This document shows, piece by piece, positions 62,671 to 64,000 of a stretch of 64,000 bases of DNA (the stretch's first letter is position 1; each line of letters opens with the position of its first letter). The stretch lies in the NCBI RefSeq assembly GCF_037126245.1, contig NZ_CP136925.1, positions 2,744,001-2,808,000 of the forward strand. Direction: 5' to 3'. Source of the DNA: Mangrovimonas cancribranchiae (GTDB lineage Bacteria; Bacteroidota; Bacteroidia; Flavobacteriales; Flavobacteriaceae). A program made the translations under genes and the position numbers. Under the pieces are notes generated by a model. The model was not told the DNA's origin. It worked only from the letters and a program-made list of their open reading frames with translations, and made no database searches.

Positions 62671-63573
62671 ATGAAAGATTCGTTCTATCAATACATACAA
62701 GATTTACAAGACACCATTACTTCAAAATTAGAAAGTATTGATGGTAAAGCGCGATTTGAAGAAGACCTTTGGGAACGCCCAGAAGGCGGTGGCGGACGTA
62801 CTCGTGTAATTCAAAACGGTAATGTCTTTGAAAAAGGCGGTGTAAATATCTCAGCCGTTCACGGGAAATTACCAGAAAGTATGCAAACCTATTTTGGTGT
62901 AAAAGATGCCGATTTTTTTGCCTGCGGATTAAGCCTAGTTCTTCATCCAAAAAACCCTTTTGTACCAACAGTTCATGCCAATTGGCGCTATTTTGAGATG
63001 TATAACCAACAAGGCGAGATTGTTGATCAGTGGTTTGGTGGCGGACAAGACTTAACACCTTATTATCTTTTTGAAGAAGACGCCAAACACTTTCATAAAG
63101 TTTGTAAAACGGCTTGCGACAAGCACCACACAGAATTTTATAACACTTACAAAAAACGTTGCGACGAGTATTTTTGGAACACGCACCGAAATGAAGCCCG
63201 TGGTATTGGTGGATTGTTTTTCGATTACTGTAAAGCCAAAGACGATTTTTCAATGAAAGATTGGTACAACTTTGTTACCGAAGTAGGCGATAGCTTTTTA
63301 GAAGCCTACACACCTATCGTTGAAAAACGTAAAGACTTACCATATACTGAGGCCAACAGAAATTGGCAAGAAATTCGTCGTGGTCGCTATGTAGAATTTA
63401 ATCTAGTACACGACAAAGGCACCTTATTTGGGTTAAAAACTAACGGACGAATAGAAAGCATTTTAATGAGTTTGCCGCCTTACGTGCAATGGAAATACGA
63501 TCACCAACCAGAAACAGGCAGTGACGAAGAAAAATTAATTAAAGTTTTAAAAAAACCTAAAGATTGGGTTTAA
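62671..63573 (+). CDS. hemF: Oxygen-dependent coproporphyrinogen III oxidase
   Basis: The 300-residue enzyme has GGGRTRVIQNG near residue 32 and VHANWRYFEM, DQWFGGGQDLTPYY, and RGIGGLFFDY, the HemF family motifs. It makes protoporphyrinogen IX with molecular oxygen, so heme is made aerobically. The start follows nhaA after 2 bp. It is separated from hemB by 83 bp. Confidence 0.96.
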   Translation: MKDSFYQYIQDLQDTITSKLESIDGKARFEEDLWERPEGGGGRTRVIQNGNVFEKGGVNISAVHGKLPESMQTYFGVKDADFFACGLSLVLHPKNPFVPTVHANWRYFEMYNQQGEIVDQWFGGGQDLTPYYLFEEDAKHFHKVCKTACDKHHTEFYNTYKKRCDEYFWNTHRNEARGIGGLFFDYCKAKDDFSMKDWYNFVTEVGDSFLEAYTPIVEKRKDLPYTEANRNWQEIRRGRYVEFNLVHDKGTLFGLKTNGRIESILMSLPPYVQWKYDHQPETGSDEEKLIKVLKKPKDWV

Positions 63574-63589
63574 CTTTGTAATTCAGAAG

Positions 63590-63645
63590 GTAATAAGGAA
63601 TCTCTTAATTTAAAGATTCTTTGTTTCTCTCAGAATGACATTTAA
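63590..63645. repeat. Short dispersed intergenic repeat between hemF and hemB
   Basis: The region reads AAGGAATCTC, then AAGATTCTTTG and TCTCAGAATGACA, a pattern widespread as intergenic dispersed repeats in Flavobacteriaceae. A decayed array with the same elements is at 26655-26865. The role is unknown. Confidence 0.45.
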
Positions 63646-63656
63646 AAAAATAGAAA

Positions 63657-64000
63657 ATGTATCCACTACAACGACATAGACGATTAAGACAAAACAGCGT
63701 CATAAGAAGTCTGGTAAGAGAAACCATCATTTCACCTAACGACTTTTTAGTACCACTTTTTGTGGTTGAAGGCAAAGGCGTAAAAGAAGAAATTGCCTCC
63801 ATGCCTAATTACTTTAGATATAGTTTAGATTTATTAGAAAAAGAAGTAAAAGAACTCTGGCAGCTAGGTTTAAAATCGGTGCTATTATTTGTAAAAGTCC
63901 CCGACAATCTTAAAGACAATGCTGGCACCGAAGCCTTAAATCCTAACGGATTAATGCAACGCGCCATAAAAACCGTAAAAAATGTTTGCCCAGAAATGTT
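63657..64000 (+). CDS. hemB: Porphobilinogen synthase (5' part)
   Basis: The gene begins at ATG 63657 and runs off the window end; 114 codons are seen. The N-terminal part (PLQRHRRLRQNSVIRSLVRE, then PNDFLVPLFVVEGKG) matches delta-aminolevulinic acid dehydratase. It condenses two 5-aminolevulinate molecules to porphobilinogen. The catalytic Lys residues lie beyond the window. It is the seventh plus-side heme-pathway neighbour, although hemL is absent here. Confidence 0.93.
   Translation, partial: MYPLQRHRRLRQNSVIRSLVRETIISPNDFLVPLFVVEGKGVKEEIASMPNYFRYSLDLLEKEVKELWQLGLKSVLLFVKVPDNLKDNAGTEALNPNGLMQRAIKTVKNVCPEM

Noticed and set aside
1-64000. CRISPR arrays
   Set aside because: No regularly spaced direct repeats of 25-40 bases and no cas-like genes were seen.
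1-64000. rRNA genes or insertion sequences with transposase
   Set aside because: No rRNA-like stretches and no transposase motifs were found; only one tRNA is visible.

Overview
The window is a continuous piece of a Bacteroidota chromosome, most probably from the family Flavobacteriaceae. The evidence is the AT-rich sequence, TAnnTTTG-type -7 promoter elements, near absence of Shine-Dalgarno sites, a flexirubin/aryl-polyene-type pigment locus, a TonB receptor with a carboxypeptidase-like N-terminal domain, an NrdB carrying an ATP-cone, and a Bacteroidota-type tyrosine recombinase. Genus and species cannot be read from the sequence. Functions below come from reading motifs by eye; no database search was run.

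Region 1 (1-22.4 kb) is the downstream part of a large one-strand operon for an aryl-polyene/flexirubin-type pigment. It encodes acyl carrier protein, two catalytically complete ketosynthases, two ketosynthase-like proteins without catalytic residues, two hotdog dehydratases, a thioesterase, an O-methyltransferase, a CoA-ligase-like adenylating enzyme and a CrtI-like oxidoreductase. It also encodes an MMPL exporter fused to an acyltransferase and a decayed methyltransferase domain, a GT2-DUF2062 fusion, a LolA-like carrier, an ABC exporter, a BtrH-like protein and a C45-type Ntn hydrolase. The dialkylresorcinol genes and the ammonia lyase usually found with such loci are not in the window and may lie upstream.

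Region 2 (22.4-26.5 kb) holds the class I ribonucleotide reductase pair nrdB-nrdA, with the ATP-cone on NrdB rather than NrdA, and a convergent short-chain dehydrogenase. Region 3 (26.5-28.8 kb) has degenerate intergenic repeats and a small envelope-protein operon whose last gene, a two-helix membrane protein too short for normal ORF calling, is split by a frameshift in a run of seven A.

Region 4 (about 28.8-37.2 kb) is an accessory island beside tRNA-Asn. It contains a minus-strand recombination module (DUF3871-like protein, Sak4-like ATPase, small protein), a lipoprotein, a membrane-tethered PD-(D/E)XK nuclease-like protein, a probable toxin-antitoxin-SecB-like chaperone (TAC) module flanked by attC-like imperfect palindromes, another lipoprotein and an IntDOT-like integrase. 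I regard the TAC module with its flanking elements and the membrane-tethered nuclease as the most interesting content.

Region 5 (37.3-50.6 kb) is core genome: rseP, a Sco1-like protein, feoA-feoB-FeoB-associated protein, a ZIP transporter and a DtxR-family regulator divergent from a TonB receptor, followed by stress and lipid genes. Region 6 (50.6-64 kb) is a heme biosynthesis region: hemJ and hemH on the minus strand with a MATE exporter and an AraC regulator, then hemA-hemC-hemD-hemE, an EI24 membrane protein, a GNAT enzyme, nhaA, hemF and the start of hemB on the plus strand. Together these give most of the C5 heme pathway and an aerobic (HemF/HemJ) late route next to the iron and manganese uptake genes.
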